A DNA stretch of 42,637 nucleotides, from positions 1 through 42,637 of the forward strand of contig CAMDJM010000042.1 in NCBI GenBank assembly GCA_945900785.1, written 5' to 3'. This DNA is from Akkermansia muciniphila. GTDB lineage: Bacteria > Verrucomicrobiota > Verrucomicrobiia > Verrucomicrobiales > V1-33. Position 1 is the first letter of the stretch. Each line of letters starts with the position of its first letter. The translations under genes were made by a program, and so were the position numbers. This document shows positions 41,489-42,637 of the stretch, piece by piece. The notes beneath the pieces were generated by a model, which had not been told where the DNA came from, did not search any database, and saw only the letters and a program-made list of their open reading frames with translations.

Positions 41489-42511
41489 TTATTGGAAAAG
41501 AGGGATTTCCTCGCGGGCGAGGATTTGCGGACTGCCTTGAGTGCGGTTGCGGACGATTAAGACAACGCGCTTCCGGTAATCGTTCACTGTGGCGACAGAT
41601 TCAATGTGAACAGTGGTGTCGTTCAGGCCAAAGTGCGCCTGAACGTCCGGATCCTCGGCGTCCAGGTTCAGCGCATCGTAGGCCTGCTGGAGGTCCTGGA
41701 GCTTCACGTCGTCCTCGGTGAATTCGATGCCGTCCGGCCCCCAGCGCACGTCGCGCACAAAGTCGGTGGCATCTTTCAGGGCCGGTTCCCAGTCGTTCAA
41801 AGGATCGGCGGTGGCTTGGCTGGTGATGATGCCCAGGGCGATGACTTTCGGCTCGGCAGCGTTCAGGTCGAGCTTGCCGCCAGAGTAGATGGTGAAATAG
41901 TCGCGCCAGTCCTTCACATTGGCCGTTATGGAGTCAAAACCCGGCACCAGCAGCATTTCATCCAGGCTGTAGAAGGGCCGGTTAAAGGGGTAGCCGAAGA
42001 CATTCAACTTCTCGTAGTCTTCCTTTTCCATGCCGTGCAGTTGGGTTTGCTCATCCTGATCGACCCAATCCAGCATGGTGTCCGTCAGCGCGGACGCGGC
42101 GTCCTTGTCGAGTCCCCAGAGTTCGAAGGCGCGCTCGAAAAATGTGCGGTCATTGGCTTGAAGCAGGGTGTTCACATTGAATCTGCCGCCTTCGCCGCGG
42201 ATGGTGACTGCAAAGGACTCGCCGTCCGCGATGGTCTGGTTGAGCAACGCGGTATCCGTGTCCTTGACGGCGGGATTGCAGGCGATATTGAGCCCCATTT
42301 CGGTGAGCTGGCGGGCCCGGAAGGCTTTTTTCTGCGAGATGGTGATGTCCATGTCATGGGAAATCACCCGGATGGTGGAGTAAATCAGCAGGCTGAGCAT
42401 GGAAATCAGCCACATGACCAGCAACAGAGCCGAGCCCCGCTGACGGGCACGGCGGGCTGCCACCACCGCAGTGGGAAAAGAGCTGGAAGAGAGATGGGGA
42501 AGCGAGGTCAC
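41489..42511 (-). CDS. Type II secretion minor pseudopilin GspK-like
   Basis: The 340-residue protein carries a class III-type leader (RARQRG-SALLLVMWLISML): cleavage after Gly, then a hydrophobic helix without the Glu5 of major pilins, as usual for GspK. The large C-terminal domain has the helix-hairpin-helix-like marks FYSLDEMLLVPGFD, and VATVNDYRKRVVLIVRNR at the end. GspK caps the pseudopilus tip with GspI and GspJ. The start is uncertain: 42511 is a GTG, and the frame stays open to the window edge. Confidence 0.85.
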   Translation of the reverse strand: MTSLPHLSSSSFPTAVVAARRARQRGSALLLVMWLISMLSLLIYSTIRVISHDMDITISQKKAFRARQLTEMGLNIACNPAVKDTDTALLNQTIADGESFAVTIRGEGGRFNVNTLLQANDRTFFERAFELWGLDKDAASALTDTMLDWVDQDEQTQLHGMEKEDYEKLNVFGYPFNRPFYSLDEMLLVPGFDSITANVKDWRDYFTIYSGGKLDLNAAEPKVIALGIITSQATADPLNDWEPALKDATDFVRDVRWGPDGIEFTEDDVKLQDLQQAYDALNLDAEDPDVQAHFGLNDTTVHIESVATVNDYRKRVVLIVRNRTQGSPQILAREEIPLFQ

Positions 42512-42637
42512 AAAGGACAGGGATGATTGTGAAAAAACACCAGGAGAAATAGGAGCAAAGCCGAAAATTTGGATGAGCGTTTTTATGGAAAATGGAAAAT
42601 CAGAACAGGCATCAACGATCCCTACGGCTGTCTCCCG
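42512..42637 (-). other. Open frame upstream of gspK reaching the window edge
   Basis: The gspK reading frame has no stop from 42511 to 42637 on the minus strand, and no ATG in that stretch. It could be an N-terminal extension, a fused upstream gene, or chance. The sequence is A/T-rich and shows no family resemblance. Confidence 0.4.

Overview
The window looks like chromosomal DNA of a member of the Verrucomicrobiota. The reasons are indirect: high G+C, few clear Shine-Dalgarno sequences, a TetR-AarF gene pair, a type II secretion/pilus-like cluster with a very divergent GspC-like member, and dispersed palindromic and heptamer repeats with small four-helix-bundle (S23) genes. No rRNA, prophage, transposase or CRISPR array was found. 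One tRNA is present, tRNA-Gly(UCC).

Left part (1-8.7 kb). A LysR/NhaR-type regulator is divergent from an HPF/RaiA-like gene, with paired TTCGG/CCGAA dyads between them. It is followed by a TerC-family membrane protein, a zinc-ribbon protein, a voltage-gated cation channel whose filter reads TLDDW, a beta-carbonic-anhydrase-like lipoprotein lacking the usual catalytic Asp, a DUF3311-like protein with its Na+/solute symporter, and a secreted alpha/beta-hydrolase fused to a TIM-barrel-like domain. A truncated SRPBCC gene lies beyond it.

Housekeeping part (8.7-24.5 kb, almost all minus strand). A probable ruvX-truA-midA-tetR-aarF-purL transcription unit is followed, going right, by an exopolysaccharide-export group (beta-barrel protein, BY-kinase, SLBB protein) bounded by clear intrinsic terminators. 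Then come a secreted hypothetical protein, tRNA-Gly, oppB-oppC and pgk with its terminator.

Accessory part (24.7-32 kb). A TetR-controlled tripartite exporter reads, in transcription order, tetR, devC-like permease, S23 gene, ATPase, membrane-fusion protein and TolC-like factor. The S23 gene interrupts the operon and is surrounded by imperfect direct repeats built on a heptamer near GACGTTC. The same heptamer array is translated at the N-terminus of the ATPase. A 25-bp inverted repeat separates the adaptor and outer-membrane genes. Upstream of tetR are two operator dyads, about 0.65 kb of palindromic repeats, and the 3' remnant of a second devC-like permease abutting uxaC.

Right part (32-42.6 kb). 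uxaC, uppP and a small zinc-ribbon gene are followed by a secreted FN3 protein with a nuclease-toxin-like C-terminus. A type II secretion/type IV pilus-like assembly cluster (GspK, GspL/PilN-like, GspM/PilO-like, GspC/PilP-like, GspD secretin) follows, transcribed toward that FN3 gene. The reading frame of gspK stays open to the right edge.

The strongest leads are the S23/heptamer cassette in the exporter operon, the channel filter that resembles calcium-selective designs, the altered carbonic anhydrase, and the toxin-like protein next to the secretin. All functions are inferred from sequence reading alone.
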